From positions 3,558,468 through 3,622,467 of the forward strand of contig JAYJMM010000101.1 in the NCBI GenBank assembly GCA_037349105.1: DNA of 64,000 bases, written 5' to 3'. Every line of letters starts with the position of its first letter. Position 1 is the stretch's first letter. A program made the position numbers and the translations under genes. A model generated the notes under the pieces. It did no database searches. It had not been told where the DNA came from and was given only the letters and a program-made list of their open reading frames with translations. Source of the DNA: Limnomonas spitsbergensis. Its lineage: Eukaryota > Chlorophyta > Chlorophyceae > Chlamydomonadales. This document shows, one piece after another, positions 23,285 to 34,847 of this stretch.

Positions 23285-23665
23285 TCAAAAACCGCAGCCG
23301 CGAGGGCGTCCCTCTGGCTGGTTGGAAACAAAAGGGAAGAGGAGGAAGAAAACAAGGGACTTAGGAATAGGACGGAAAGGAATGGAAGGCAGGATCCCCA
23401 GCACTCTAGAGCCTGGCCCTCGGCAACGTCGACCACATCATGTGCAAAAGCTGGGGCGTACCATCCATTTTTGCCCCGGTGTCGCTGCTTGAAGTCTGTG
23501 GGGCTGCCGTTTGGGGGGCTGCCCGACCCTGCTCACGTAGTTTTCCTGGACCCTAGGGCATTGGAGGCAAGCAGGTAGCATGTCCTCCACATGCTTGCCG
23601 TCTCCCCTTGCCTAGCAACGTTGGCAGCAACGTGCCTCGTGCCGCTGATTATTGTGCTGTCTTCT
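23285..23665. repeat. Dispersed repeat copy in the 3' flank of the membrane-protein gene
   Basis: Head GCAGCCGCGAGGGCGTCCCT, a purine-rich AAAAGGGAAGAGGAGGAAG block, CACTCTAGAGCCTGGCCCTC, and a tail CATGTCCTCCACATGCTTGC continuing through GTTGGCAGCAACGTGCCTCG. The tail aligns with 26998-27085 (CACGTCCTCCACACACTCGC, GTTGACAGCAGCGTGTCTCA). That shared tail shows head and tail belong to one element about 380-440 bp long. Confidence 0.6.
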
Positions 23666-23715
23666 AGTGTCGGCTGTCCTGGACTGAAGCTTGGTGGTTA
23701 TGCCTGCTCCTGACA

Positions 23716-23720
23716 TGTAA
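23716..23720 (+). terminator. TGTAA polyadenylation signal, membrane-protein gene
   Basis: TGTAA lies 519 bases after the stop at 23197, in the same short context (ATGTAACTT) as the TTLL9 signal. The 3' UTR would then include a dispersed repeat copy. Confidence 0.5.
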
Positions 23721-24231
23721 CTTTGAAAAGGAGCGGCTGATGACGCATGATTGATCCTAGCCTGTGATATGCCTGGTTACTGATGGAAGACAGGATGGCA
23801 GACCGGATGGACCTGTTGAATAGGGTTCATTAGTTTATAGATCAGGAGGTCTGTTGGACGCTGAGGGTGGGTCTGAGGAGTGGCATGAGTGCAGGAGGTT
23901 GTTAAGGTTGGGCGTGTTGTGCATTCATTTGTAGAATTTGTCTGGGAAAGGTTGCGTAGGTTCATAGCCGCAAGAGCTCAAGTGATTCTTGCAGTTGTGT
24001 GTTTAACAATTAATGCTACCGATTTGCCTGGATCTCAGCTTGTTTGTATTAATACTTCTAGCACCATGCCTTTTTACATTTATACGAAGATACTGAACAA
24101 ACTAGTTACAGAGTACTTAAGCATTTTGAGTGCTGTTCCGAGCTCTGGCACTTCCTTCTGATTGCTGCTGCATGCTGTCAGCCGTCTGGGGTTGTGGACA
24201 CATATTTTGTTTCCTAGAAGGAATAGGGATA

Positions 24232-26029
24232 CAGGTGACCTTAGCTACACTCACCCTATGCAGGTGACCTTAGCTACACTCACCCTATGCAGGTGACCTT
24301 AGCCACACTCACCCTATACAGGTGACCTTAGCCACACTCACCCTATACAGGTGACCTTAGCTACACTCACCCTATGCAGGTGACCTTAGCTACACTCACC
24401 CTATGCAAGTGACCTTAGCTACACTCACCCTATACAGGTGACCTTAGCTACACTCACCCTATGCAGGTGACCTTAGCTACACTCACCCTATGCAGGTGAC
24501 CTTAGCTACACTCACCCTATACAGGTAACCTTAGCTACACTCACCCTATGCAGGTGACCTTAGCTACACTCACCCTATGCAGGTGACCTTAGCTACACTC
24601 ACCCTATGCAGGTGACCTTAGCTACACTCACCCTATGCAGGTGACCTTAGCTACATTCACCCTATGCAGGTGACCTTAGCTACACTCACCCTATACAGGT
24701 GACCTTAGCTACACTCACCCTATGCAGGTGACCTTAGCTACACTCACCCTATGCAGGTGACCTTAGCTACACTCACCCTATGCAGGTGACCTTAGCCACA
24801 CTCACCCTATACAGGTGACCTTAGCCACACTCACCCTATACAGGTGACCTTAGCTACACTCACCCTATGCAGGTGACCTTAGCTACACTCACCCTATGCA
24901 GGTGACCTTAGCTACACTCACCCTATACAGGTGACCTTAGCTACACTCACCCTATGCAGGTGACCTTAGCTACACTCACCCTATGCAGGTGAACTTAGCT
25001 ACACTCACCCTATACAGGTGACCTTAGCTACACTCACCCTATGCAGGTGACCTTAGCTACACTCACCCTATGCAGGTGACCTTAGCTACACTCACCCTAT
25101 GCAGGTAACCTTAGCTACACTCACCCTATGCAGGTGACCTTAGCCACACTCACCCTATACAGGTGACCTTAGCCACACTCACCCTATACAGGTGACCTTA
25201 GCTACACTCACCCTATGCAGGTGACCTTAGCTACACTCACCCTATGCAGGTGACCTTAGCTACACTCACCCTATACAGGTGACCTTAGCTACACTCACCC
25301 TATGCAGGTGACCTTAGCTACACTCACCCTATGCAGGTGACCTTAGCTACACTCACCCTATGCAGGTGACCTTAGCTACACTCACCCTATGCAGGTGACC
25401 TTAGCCACACTCACCCTATACAGGTGACCTTAGCCACACTCACCCTATACAGGTGACCTTAGCTACACTCACCCTATGCAGGTGACCTTAGCCACACTCA
25501 CCCTATACAGGTGACCTTAGCTACACTCACCCTATGCAGGTGACCTTGGCTACACTCACCCTATGCAGGTGACCTTAGCTACACTCACCCTATGCAGGTG
25601 ACCTTGGCTACACTCACCCTATGCAGGTGACCTTAGCTACACTCACCCTATGCAGGTGACCTTAGCTACACTCACCCTATGCAGGTGACCTTAGCTACAC
25701 TCACCCTATGCAGGTGACCTTAGCCACACTCACCCTATACAGGTGACCTTAGCTACACTCACCCTATGCAGGTGACCTTAGCTACACTCACCCTATACAG
25801 GTGACCTTAGCTACACTCACCCTATGCAGGTGACCTTAGCTACACTCACCCTATGCAGGTGACCTTAGCTACACTCACCCTATACAGGTGACCTTAGCTA
25901 CACTCACCCTATGCAGGTGACCTTAGCTACACTCACCCTATGCAGGTGACCTTAGCTACACTCACCCTATGCAGGTGACCTTAGCTACACTCACCCTATG
26001 CAGGTGACCTTAGCTACACTCACCCTATG
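24232..26029. repeat. 29-bp minisatellite, 62 copies without indels
   Basis: The unit joins CAGGTGACCTTAGCTACACT and CACCCTATG (29 bp). The interval 24232-26029 is 1798 bp, exactly 62 units, so no indel has been retained. Variation is almost entirely at three sites: TAGCTAC or TAGCCAC, TATGCAG or TATACAG, and rare GGTAACC, GGTGAAC, TTGGCTAC or GCAAGTG changes. Paired TAGCCAC/TATACAG copies recur at intervals, indicating higher-order duplication. It lies between the polyadenylation signal of the upstream gene and a dispersed repeat; each unit carries a CAG|GTGA splice-like word. Confidence 0.97.
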
Positions 26030-26644
26030 TTGGCCATTATTGCCTACAGTTATATATTGCCATTACCATTACTGCATCATGCCGGCATATTGTAGATGAA
26101 TTTCGTGAATCTGACTCCGCAGATCTCCAATTTTTACATTCTCCAGTGCCTCTTGAAAGGAACACAATCTGGTGACACACATCATAATCAGATGGTGCTT
26201 TGATGTTAACCTGCAGCCATTAAGTGATCCAAGTTAACAGGCTGTTCCAATTGCACCGTCTTGTCCTTCGGTCTTTTAAGCCCTGTCCCGTTCACGGCAT
26301 TATCAGCCACCCCACAGATTACCCAGAGTTCCTGCCCATCACGTAGGATGTAAGTATAACTGCACCTTGGATCGGGGTGACGGGTTCCATTCTCCGGCCC
26401 CCATCACATTGGCATGGCTGCACCATGGTCTCCTTAGTCTAGCTGTGCATAGTAGCATGAATCCAGGGTGCTCAACCCGTACCAGTCCCTCGCGGTCTAG
26501 CATTTTGCAGGGCCCCACGGGTATGCACAATCTGTAACCTTGCGGGCTTCACAAAGGCTCATAACATTACAACTTGATTTCGCACTTGCCCCCTGTCTTT
26601 TCCTGCCCCTTGTATTTGTTTGTTCTTTCCACCCAACCCTTTAG
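26030..26644. other. Intergenic, no feature recognised
   Basis: Unique sequence with no supported exon on either strand. The short minus-strand open frame near 26339-26530 has no splice or family support. Confidence 0.4.
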
Positions 26645-27085
26645 TTAAGCGCCCACGCGGCCGAGTCTGTCTAAGCAGGGCCCAGAGGTATGACGTTTTT
26701 GACATGTGGGATAGGCGGTCGAGCCTTCTTGAGCAGGGCCCAGAGCTGTAACGTCATTGACACGTGGGAAAGGAAAATATAAGGGGAAAAGAGGGGGGGA
26801 CAAAAAGTAGCACTTGAATGAGGCCAAAATAGAAGTTCACTAGTCCCCAAGTTCCATGAGAGTCTTGCGCTCACGAAAATGAACAAAAATCCCGTACCAA
26901 ATGATCTCTTCCCCGATGCAACTAGTGAAAAACCTGAGGGTTAATCCAGGGGTTAAACCAACACCGCTACTGTAGCTTAAGTATTATACGCAAGGATGCA
27001 GCACGTCCTCCACACACTCGCCGTCTTTCTCACCCAACATCGTTGACAGCAGCGTGTCTCAATCCGCTATTAATTTGGCAGTTTT
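26645..27085. repeat. Dispersed repeat copy with internally doubled head
   Basis: Two successive heads (CGCGGCCGAGTCTGTCTAAG and GGCGGTCGAGCCTTCTTGAG) each run into AGCAGGGCCCAGAG and a GACATGTGGGA or GACACGTGGGA word. Then comes a purine-rich AAGGGGAAAAGAGGGGGGAC block and CACTAGTCCCCAAGTTCC. The terminal segment (about 26998-27085) is shared with 23560-23650. Confidence 0.6.
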
Positions 27086-27716
27086 TGACGCATGCGCTTG
27101 ACTTCCTCAACCTAGCCAAAAGCAAACTCTGGTACCAAACCTCCAACGACTAGTCCTTAAGGGATTTCTCTAATACATCCAGAAGAGGCTCTCGTAGCGG
27201 TGCTCTCTTCTTCGTCTCGATTCGCGCCTGGGCCAGCAACAGCTCCATGTAATGGTCTTGCCTGCACAAGGGTCAGGGCATGCAAACTTGACTCCACCTA
27301 GATATAATCAACTCATACGGTACACTGGCCGTGTTCCAGGGCAATTCTTCCCATCAGTTGGACTAAGGCTGATATTGTGGGACCTTCCCACATGGCCAGA
27401 AAGTCTAGGGCACTATCATATGTTGCCAGTACTACATGCTTGGTACCGCATGCTCGCCCCAAGGTGATCAACATCTTCCGCCCTCCTAGCCTCACCCGAC
27501 CTAGCTTCTTCCTGATCCCCACCTGCGTCCCATCTCCGCGACCATCCCGTCTAAAGATGACAGATCTCCATGAACACGGAAATCCAAATTGTGAGAGATC
27601 GCGTTGTCCTTTAAAGAGCCCTGCAAACAAATACGTCATGAGTGATCCGCATTCAGAGGCGGGGAAACATCCGTATAACCATACATGACTTGCATAACCC
27701 TGTTGCATACGCTGTC
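27086..27716. other. Intergenic, no feature recognised
   Basis: A 151-codon minus-strand frame (27313-27768) has low third-position GC and no splice context consistent with the neighbouring gene. I treat it as chance. Confidence 0.4.
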
Positions 27717-27721
27717 TTACA
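27717..27721 (-). terminator. TGTAA polyadenylation signal (minus strand)
   Basis: The complement reads TGTAA, 140 bases past the minus-strand stop at 27861. This supports ending that gene in its third exon. Confidence 0.45.
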
Positions 27722-27860
27722 CAAGACATGCCAGTATACAGGGAGGCACACAGTTGAAATATGACCACACAGGGCCTGCCGTAAATTCACTGCAAGAACA
27801 AGAACATGACAGAATTGCTGCTTTGCCGTGAAGCAGGCAATGCACACAGGGCCACAGGGC

Positions 27861-28698
27861 CTACTTACCAGGCCTGGCGGTGCTCTCTTTTTGGGTTCCC
27901 GGTGCCCTGTGGATGTATCCTCTCGGGATCTGCTTGTAGAAGTGGGCCTCCCTGGGCCAGGAGCTGTAGAAGCAGCACAGCAACCGGAATGTCGGCAGTC
28001 ACAGACAATGGGCTGAACAGCAGTGTCAGGGTTGGTAACTATTGAGGGTCAAAGGGCTTGGCGATGATTGAAAAGGCAACGCATGCATCCAGGCTGAGGT
28101 GTGTGTAGAAAGCAGGTAACTTTGGCAGAAGCAGAAGCCATAATGGCCAGCTTATCCCAGTTTGTTTTCGCGTGCCTCAGCTACATTTCAGCTTCATGGC
28201 CTTCAGCTAAGGGGCCGGGTGCAGCAACCTCGGCTGCTTGGCCATAGGCTATAGGCCAATCAAGGCTTGGTCCCAATTGGCCCCATGGTGGCCTCTGGGA
28301 GCCCCTCAGAGGTGGCCTGGTGTGCACTGGAGTGATGGTTTCTCCCATGCACTGCGTCATGCTCATGGATTGCATGAGGAAGCGTTCTGTGCAGAAGCGG
28401 TCCACAGCGATGGACTCAAGTGTTTTGGCAGCCCACCCTATTGCCCGCCAGGATTTGGTTCAGCATTCACAAATTCCATGGTGTAGAGACCCAGCCAGTC
28501 TTGTACTGTACCTGTTTCAACCGAGCCTTGCCTCTCCGAGTCGTCATCTGGTGCCGCACTGCCTTTTGGGTCCACAGCAGCACATCTCAACAGGGGGGCG
28601 CAGGTGCTGATGCTGGCGGCAATGATACGAGGCATGGAAGCGTTGAGGCCGATGAGAGACCATGAGGAACGCTCGAGGCGGTGTAGTGCGGGCAGCAT
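27861..28698 (-). CDS. Small predicted organelle-targeted protein, family unknown (3 exons)
   Basis: Minus-strand exons, in transcript order: 28698-28512, 28437-28317 and 27963-27861. Together they encode 136 residues ending in TAG. The N-terminus (MLPALHRLERSSWSLIGLNA, then SMPRIIAASI) is rich in Arg, Ser, Ala and Leu without acids apart from one Glu, like a mitochondrial or plastid presequence. The mature part includes WAAKTLESIAVDRFCTERFL, MQSMSMTQCMGETITPVH and SWPREAHFYKQIPRGYIHRA. Intron 1 is 74 nt (GTACAG...AATAG). The second junction needs a GC donor (CACCAG then GCCACC), the weakest point. If exon 3 is instead spliced at GTAAGT (27868), a fourth exon to 27653 is possible, but its codon use is poor. 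High third-position C in exons 1-2 and matching phases favour the gene over the antisense frames. I do not recognise the family. Confidence 0.5.
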
Positions 28699-29062
28699 CT
28701 AACTGGCCACCAATGGAAAGTAAATGCGAGATGTATACAGCCAGGGATGGTTGCTCCAACTTGCGGTTCGAAGTCAGGAAAGGAAACGTGACAGGGAGGG
28801 AGGAAGCGATGGCGATCGGCGGACAGGCAGGGAGTTAGACGATTACAGCACCTGTCTAACTCAATATGGAACGATTCTCATAGATAAAAGAGCACGTATG
28901 TCGATGTGTACCGATACCTCTCAATCCGCAGACACGGCTTATGCACCAAAAGCCCTGGTCTGGCCTGACCCCGGGAGGGCCTGTCCCCTAAACGATCTCA
29001 GAGAGCAATGACGCTTTCGCTGGGCGTCTGTGAAGGTTTCTTGAAAATCTGTATTTAAATCT
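28699..29062. promoter_or_regulatory. Putative bidirectional promoter between the minus-strand gene and msrA
   Basis: The two proposed start codons diverge across 364 bp with no other supported gene. No clear TATA or known motif stands out. If msrA has an untranslated or coding exon further upstream, that exon must lie here. A pyrimidine tract ending CCCTGCCAG at 29136 could be an acceptor for such a model, with translation from ATG 29141. Confidence 0.35.
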
Positions 29063-32000
29063 ATGGTTGCATTAACGCGCCTAGTGAGCTGTAGCCACAT
29101 GCCTGGCTCCTACTTCACCCTCCCCTCCCCTGCCAGCCGCATGGGCAAGCTAGCTGTTAGACAGGAGTCACAGAGCGTATCAAACAGAGGTCACGAGCTG
29201 TTGCGCAGTCGTCATCAATCAGGACCGCCCTCTCCTCACCTCAGCATCATGCGGAGCGGCCCTGATGATGTTGGAGCTCTCAATGAAGGACGGACGCGGC
29301 AAGAGGTGCTCGGCAACCAGACCCATGCCAGCCTGGCCGACCTGGCCGACATTGACAGGTCAGCATTATCGGCTTAACTAGTGGAATGTGATGATCCGCA
29401 AGAAGCTGCATGGGGCATGGGCGCATGGGGCGGCACCAGCGGAACAACTGAAGCGAATAATAATTACCAAAGTGGCTAGGGCTGGATTATGAAGAGTGTT
29501 TTGTGGAGAGATGCATATTGCCGGTGCTAAAGCACTGCATTGAATGACCGGAATGTTTATATTGATGTGCTTGAATTACACCATGGCCTACGTGACCGAG
29601 GGGGCATGGTGCTGCAAGCCCTGCTGCAGGGGCCATTGGCTGCAGGCAGGTCAAGGATTTGTCCTCAAATCTCAATAGCCCAGGCCTTGTGTTGATTGCC
29701 CGACAGCCCCCAAAGTTGGTCTTGAGGGCACCTGAAGGAAAAGCTCTGCTTGAATGGTTGGATGCACTTATGTAAGCTCGTGATACCAGCAGCTGTCCAG
29801 ACCAGTGGGTGATGCCATGGGATGTTTGGGCATGCTTCTTAAAGGTCTTTCAAAGGTGTCCTGCCAGGAATCCGGTCATTTCGTAGATCTCCTACCCGAA
29901 TATGATGAGTAGACAGCACGGATTCCATTTCCCTGTTTGCCCCCATGCTCTTTATTTATTTAGATTTCATGATGACATGACCTTCTAGGCTGGAGTGTGA
30001 GTGAGTTGGATAAGGCTGCTTGGTCCTGACTGCATAATACTAAGGAGAATCCAATCAGGCAGTAGTGAAGCCGCAAGAGGCCGCCCCTGGCTATCGAGGG
30101 GGTGCCAGGCCATCTTCATCAGGCTGCTAGGCGGTCACTACTGGGCGATGGAGATAAAACCCTGACTGGCCTACAGCGAGTGGCCCAAGCAGCAGGGTTA
30201 ACTGCACCAGGCTCCCCTAGACCTAGGCCATGATGCAGCCGCACTGTTGCTGATGCTCCCCTAAATAGAGTATGGTGGCCGCTTGCCTTTCTGCAGGTCA
30301 GCCGAGCTCATCTTGTGGATTCTGCAGAGCTTTATGGGTCGAAAGGTGGGGTCCTAGCTCAAGGGAAACTCTGGAGGTTGCTTTGCCTACCAATTACCCA
30401 GGCCTTGGCTGCAAGGGCTTTGCCTACCAATTACCCAGGCCTTGGCTGCAAGGGCTTTGCCTACCAATTACCCGGCCTTGGCTGCAAGGGCTTTGCCTAC
30501 CAATTACCCAGGCCTTGGCTGCAAGGGCTTTGCCTACCAATTACCCAGGCCTTGGCTGCAAGGGCTTTGCCTACCAATTACCCAGGCCTTGGCTGCAAGG
30601 GCTTTGCCTACCAATTACCCAGGCCTTGGCTGCAAGGGCTTTGCCTACCAATTACCCAGGCCTTGGCTGCAAGGGCTTTGCCTACCAATTACCCAGGCCT
30701 TGGCTGCAAGGGCTTTGCCTACCAATTACCCAGGCCTTGGCTGCAAGGGCTTTGCCTACCAATTACCCAGGCCTTGGCTGCAAGGGCTTTGCTTACCAAT
30801 TACCCAGGCCTTGGCTGCAAGAGCTTTGCCTACCAATTACCCAGGCCTTGGCTGCAAGGGCTTTGCATACCGATTACCCAGGCCTTGGCTGCAAGGGCTT
30901 GCTCTATTAGTCTGTTACAGGTAATTGATTATTTGCATGTGGCCAGGTTCTGGCTAGTCAGGGTGCTGCTGTGAGTATGAAAACTGATTTACTTGAGGTT
31001 AAAACTCTATTTAATCAGCAACGTATGAAGTCAGAAATATTGACTGAGGGCACGTTTTGTATCACGCCATGCAAGCTGTGACGCCATGCAAGCTGTGACG
31101 CCATGCAAGCTGTGACGCCATGCAAGCTGTGATTGCCTGCCTGGTGCGCAGAAGGACTCAACTGGTGACGAGGCGGACCTCAATGTCTCACCCACTCAAA
31201 AATTGACCGGGTCTGCACTAGGTGGGGGCATGCCTTGACTCTGAAGAGTGGCTCCTCTCTGGATGACAAGTCACTTCTAAGCCAGCAGTCTAGCACATAC
31301 ATTCTGTTTAGAGACAGATCAGTCCTCAACCCTTGCTTTCATGCAGGCCATCAGATAATATGATGTACAGAATACAGGAGGAACTTAGATTTTGAAATCT
31401 CGTTGGGCAGGCTCGCTCACCAGCGTGATCTGGTATGGTTGTATGTGCACGGATCCACACAATGTGTATGAATGACCCCCCTAGTACTTATGATGCATGG
31501 CTGAATACTGGTATCTTGCAATGTCAGAGGTATTGCAGGTGCATGTCCGTTTCTACTTCTCTTGCTTGAACCTAAGATAAATGCTGATGCTGAATTGATT
31601 TGCCCCTCTCCATTCCTGTGGATGGTCTCTTGGCTGCATACGATGCAGGTGAAGAGGTTGCAACATTTGGATGCGGTTGCTTCTGGTGTGCTGAGGCAGT
31701 CTTCAGGCAAGGATGAGGGTGAAGGGCTGATTATAATGCATGGCTTGTCTGGGATTTGTTCATGCCAGAAACATTTGTGCTTTATTTTGACCTGTTGAAC
31801 ACTTGTTTTAGTGATGTAGGGCGGTTAGATGCAAGTGGATGTGAAACAACATTGGATTTTGGGTGTGTACTGACATGGAGTCATGGGATGAATACATTGC
31901 TCCCAGTGATTAAGCGAATCTGTCTTGTCCAGCTTGTTTCTTGAATGGGCTTACTCTGACTGGATGGAGTGGGAAATGGGTTGATGACTTGATGTCCCGG

Positions 32001-34847
32001 CCTTGGGGAGTTCAAACTGTTACGGAGGATGACTGTATGTTTCTTTGCGCGGGATGTCAATAATGCCGTGCATGGTAGATGGCTGTAAATTGCTGTATGA
32101 ACACATTCACACAATGCTACCATTACGTATAACCTGCCTGAAGATGAGGAATGCAATTGTGTGATTTTCATAATGATGTATGGTGTGCTATGGCTAGCCA
32201 TGGCAACTCTCGATGATTCTCACTGTATAGCTCAGCAGTGTCACTGTCTTCATTACCCTATATCTTAGACGGGATTACTGTAAGTGCGCATGCTTGATTC
32301 CACAGTTTGGTCGTACTGATAGTTTCTGACGCCTGCCCACTGCCCCTTCACTCAGGCGTGTGAAAGGTGTCCTTGATGTGCGTTGTGGTTACGCGGGAGG
32401 CTCTGTGGACTGTCCAACACATGAGCAGGTAGGCCCTCTGGAGGAGGCCGAGGAAGGGACTGCAGAATGCTCAAGTTGCATACATCGGACTAAGGCATGT
32501 TAGCATTTTGAATTGTAATTCAAGGGCTGTTCACATTAGTTTAGTGTTGCGTTAGTATCTGCAGGCAGGCAGCAGGCTGGGCTGGCAAGTAGGGGCAGTG
32601 AGCTATGCATTGATGGGCAGTGGACCATGCATTGATGGATGATCAATGACCTCAATTGCTTTTGTGTTGATCTACACGGTCCAGCTTGATCCTTCATTGA
32701 ATTCATCAACCCACCGTATTCATGTCAACACGATGTCTGTCCGCACCTCGTGGAGACTGCCTAGGGTTAAGTTTTCTTTATTTCCTTTCTTCGAGGCATA
32801 CTAGATCTGAGCCTTCACCTACACACCAACCTTGGCATGCTCTTAAAGCTCCCCGTATACCTGTAGGGTCATTGGTGGCAGAAGAACATGACAGCCCAGC
32901 CAACAGTCAAGAACATGCAAGAATGTAGCTTGCGTTGCGCTGGTTGCCTGCTAGTTGGGATCGATTGTTACATTGCCCATTAGGCCAATGTACATCCTGA
33001 GCTGCCTCAGGCGTACCTGGCATTGCCATCCATTTGCTAGGCCAAGCTGTCTTCTTTGGAGGGCCGGGAATGTTGTGAGGAAACGCACCCTGATCTTTCC
33101 CCACCCTGTCACGTCTGCCTGGTTGTGAAGGTGTCCTCAGGTAGCACAGGTCATGCGGAGGTGGTCAAGCTGACGTACAATCCGGCCATTGTCAGCTTCG
33201 AAGACCTGGTCAGGGTGCGTCAGTGTTTTTAATAAAACGTTCACACAACCGCCCACAGCCTTTTTCGAAAGGGCTAGCCAGGCAAAGCGAACCAGCTGCC
33301 TGCAGGGGGAAACCAGTCCGTGTGCAGGACCATGTACACATGAATGCCAAGGTGTGCGTGCGCCCGTGTTTATTTAGTGCACAATGAAACACCTTGGGCT
33401 TGCTACTCACTGGACGTCGATGAGTGGTTGTATGAGGACCAAACCATGACCGCCCTACTGTCGGTGGCCCAAGCAAGCAGCAGGACTTCCTGCACCAAGC
33501 CTCAGGCCATAGGCGACAGTTATGTGCCCAAGTTGTTACTGGAGCAATCAGGAACAAACAACGTCATATCTGAGCCTGAGTGAATGTACGTCAAAGAAAA
33601 CTACTGCTGAAGTGACGGTCTGTTATGGTACATACTAAAAACAAATTTAAATTTGTGCAACGTTTTAGGGTGTAGTGATATCTGAACAACAACAAAAATA
33701 CATTCAAGATGGTAGAGTTGAAGGCATTTCTGCCAATCAATAATGACACTGCGAAGAACAAAGTCAGTAATCCTGTGTGTTGCATATAGATCTTACGCTC
33801 AGCCCCACTGGCCTATCCTTCTACCTGCCTTTTGCTGATCATGCATCATGCTCTGGCTACGGCAATCCATGGCTGCTATGACCCCACCCCTTCCCGCCTT
33901 CTCCTGTGTGATGGTTATGACCCCAGCCCTTCCCGCCTTCTCCTGTGTGATTTCCCTTCAGGTGTTTTTCTCGTCGCATGATCCCGCCTCTTCCAAAGGA
34001 CAGGGTTTGGATGCTGGACCTCAATACCGATCCCTCATCCTTTGCAGCAACGACCATCAGCTGCGAGTTTCTAAATTGGCAGTGGCTGAGAGGCAACATC
34101 ACACAGGTGAATTGTCGCCGCTGACCTAAAATGTCATCAATGAATTTGTAGTGCAATAGTGGAAGTCCTTTTCTGCCCTTCAATCGCCCGTAGCCCACGT
34201 ACCGTATCGCTCTCATCTTAGTTACCACACCTGACTTGAAATTCTGCCTCCCAAGCATTTTACTTTTCGATTTAGTTTAGGATTTGAGTTTGAAGCGTTG
34301 CATAGATATCAAACCCCAAATCAACTGCCATTTTGCGATGCATGACAAAAGTGAACCATGCTTTCTGGTACCTGTTTTGATTTCAATATACTTCATTGTG
34401 AATCATGGCATCCTGCAGCAAAGCTGGATTGACACTACGTTAGACATCGATTGGATCACGTCTCAAATATAGAAATTTGCAATCCTAGTAGAAGCTGTTC
34501 ATCACCTTAAAACCAAGTTGGAACCCTGTTTGTTGACTGGTTGGGCAGGTGACAAAGTGCTGACTGAAATATTGAAGGAATTGGACGGAGGAGAAGCGTA
34601 CAGCTCGCCAACTACAGAAGATGCTTTCACGTATGGCGAAAGTGGGACGCTTCCACCTGGTGCCTCACCATACCCCTGCCCGCCTGATCAACGCACGTTC
34701 ACGTTTCTTGTTGCTGATGAGTCTCACCAGGGTTACTTTGAAAAGAATAACAACAATTGCAGTTACTGCTCTTTGGTGGTGGGGCCTAAACTAGAGCAGC
34801 TCCTATCTGTAGACTCTGATATCGCGGACCTCATGAATGTGCAATGA
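29063..34847 (+). CDS. msrA: Peptide-methionine (S)-S-oxide reductase MsrA (8 exons)
   Basis: Exons: 29063-29358, 30297-30345, 31152-31221, 31649-31706, 32356-32428, 33131-33214, 33962-34106 and 34549-34847; all phases agree, giving 357 residues. The intron after 31706 uses a GC donor (TTCAG|GCAAGG). MsrA reduces methionine-S-sulfoxide; the nucleophile is the Cys of GCFW (residue 149 here, in ATFGCGCFWCAEAVF). Further landmarks are RRVKGVLDVRCGYAGG, PTHEQ, STGHAEVVKLTYNP, FEDLVRVFFSSHDP, GPQYRSLIL and SHQGYFEKN, with CSYC (329, 332) as likely resolving cysteines. The acidic catalytic residue of GHAE is present. The tyrosine usual in PTYEQ is His, and VCSG is VSSG. The first about 138 residues are Ser/Arg-rich, unlike the family, and may include a targeting sequence; the start could be 29141. 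Exons 1-3 are less certain than 4-8. Exons 7-8 recur at 37267-38152. Confidence 0.85.
30382..30898. repeat. 37-bp intronic minisatellite, 14 copies
   Basis: Fourteen copies of a 37-bp unit containing TTTGCCTACCAATTACCCAG and GCCTTGGCTGCAAGG start at 30382 in the msrA intron following exon 2. The third copy lacks one A (ACCCGGCC), so frames shift there. The peptides it spells (LPITQALAARA and similar) are artefacts. Confidence 0.95.
31064..31131. repeat. 17-bp tandem repeat, four copies
   Basis: GACGCCATGCAAGCTGT repeats four times in the same msrA intron, about 20 bp before the acceptor of exon 3. Confidence 0.92.
33878..33953. repeat. 39-bp direct duplication before msrA exon 7
   Basis: Two adjacent copies of ATGACCCCACCCCTTCCCGC and CTTCTCCTGTGTGAT (second with CCCAGCCC) lie just upstream of the acceptor at 33960-33961. 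They supply a doubled pyrimidine-rich tract. Confidence 0.9.

Noticed and set aside
24232..26029. CRISPR-like regular array
   Set aside because: Units are contiguous with no unique spacers, and the genome is eukaryotic.
27313..27768. 151-codon minus-strand open frame
   Set aside because: Low third-position GC, no recognisable domain, and it overlaps the likely 3' UTR of the minus-strand gene.
28606..28692. Plus-strand exon ending MIRGMEALRPMRDHEERSRR and a stop
   Set aside because: It is antisense to exon 1 of the minus-strand gene, whose exons connect in phase and have better codon use. No upstream plus-strand exon could be joined.
30382..30898. Repeat protein (LPITQALAARA)
   Set aside because: A 37-bp intronic minisatellite; frames shift at every copy and it lies between phased msrA exons.
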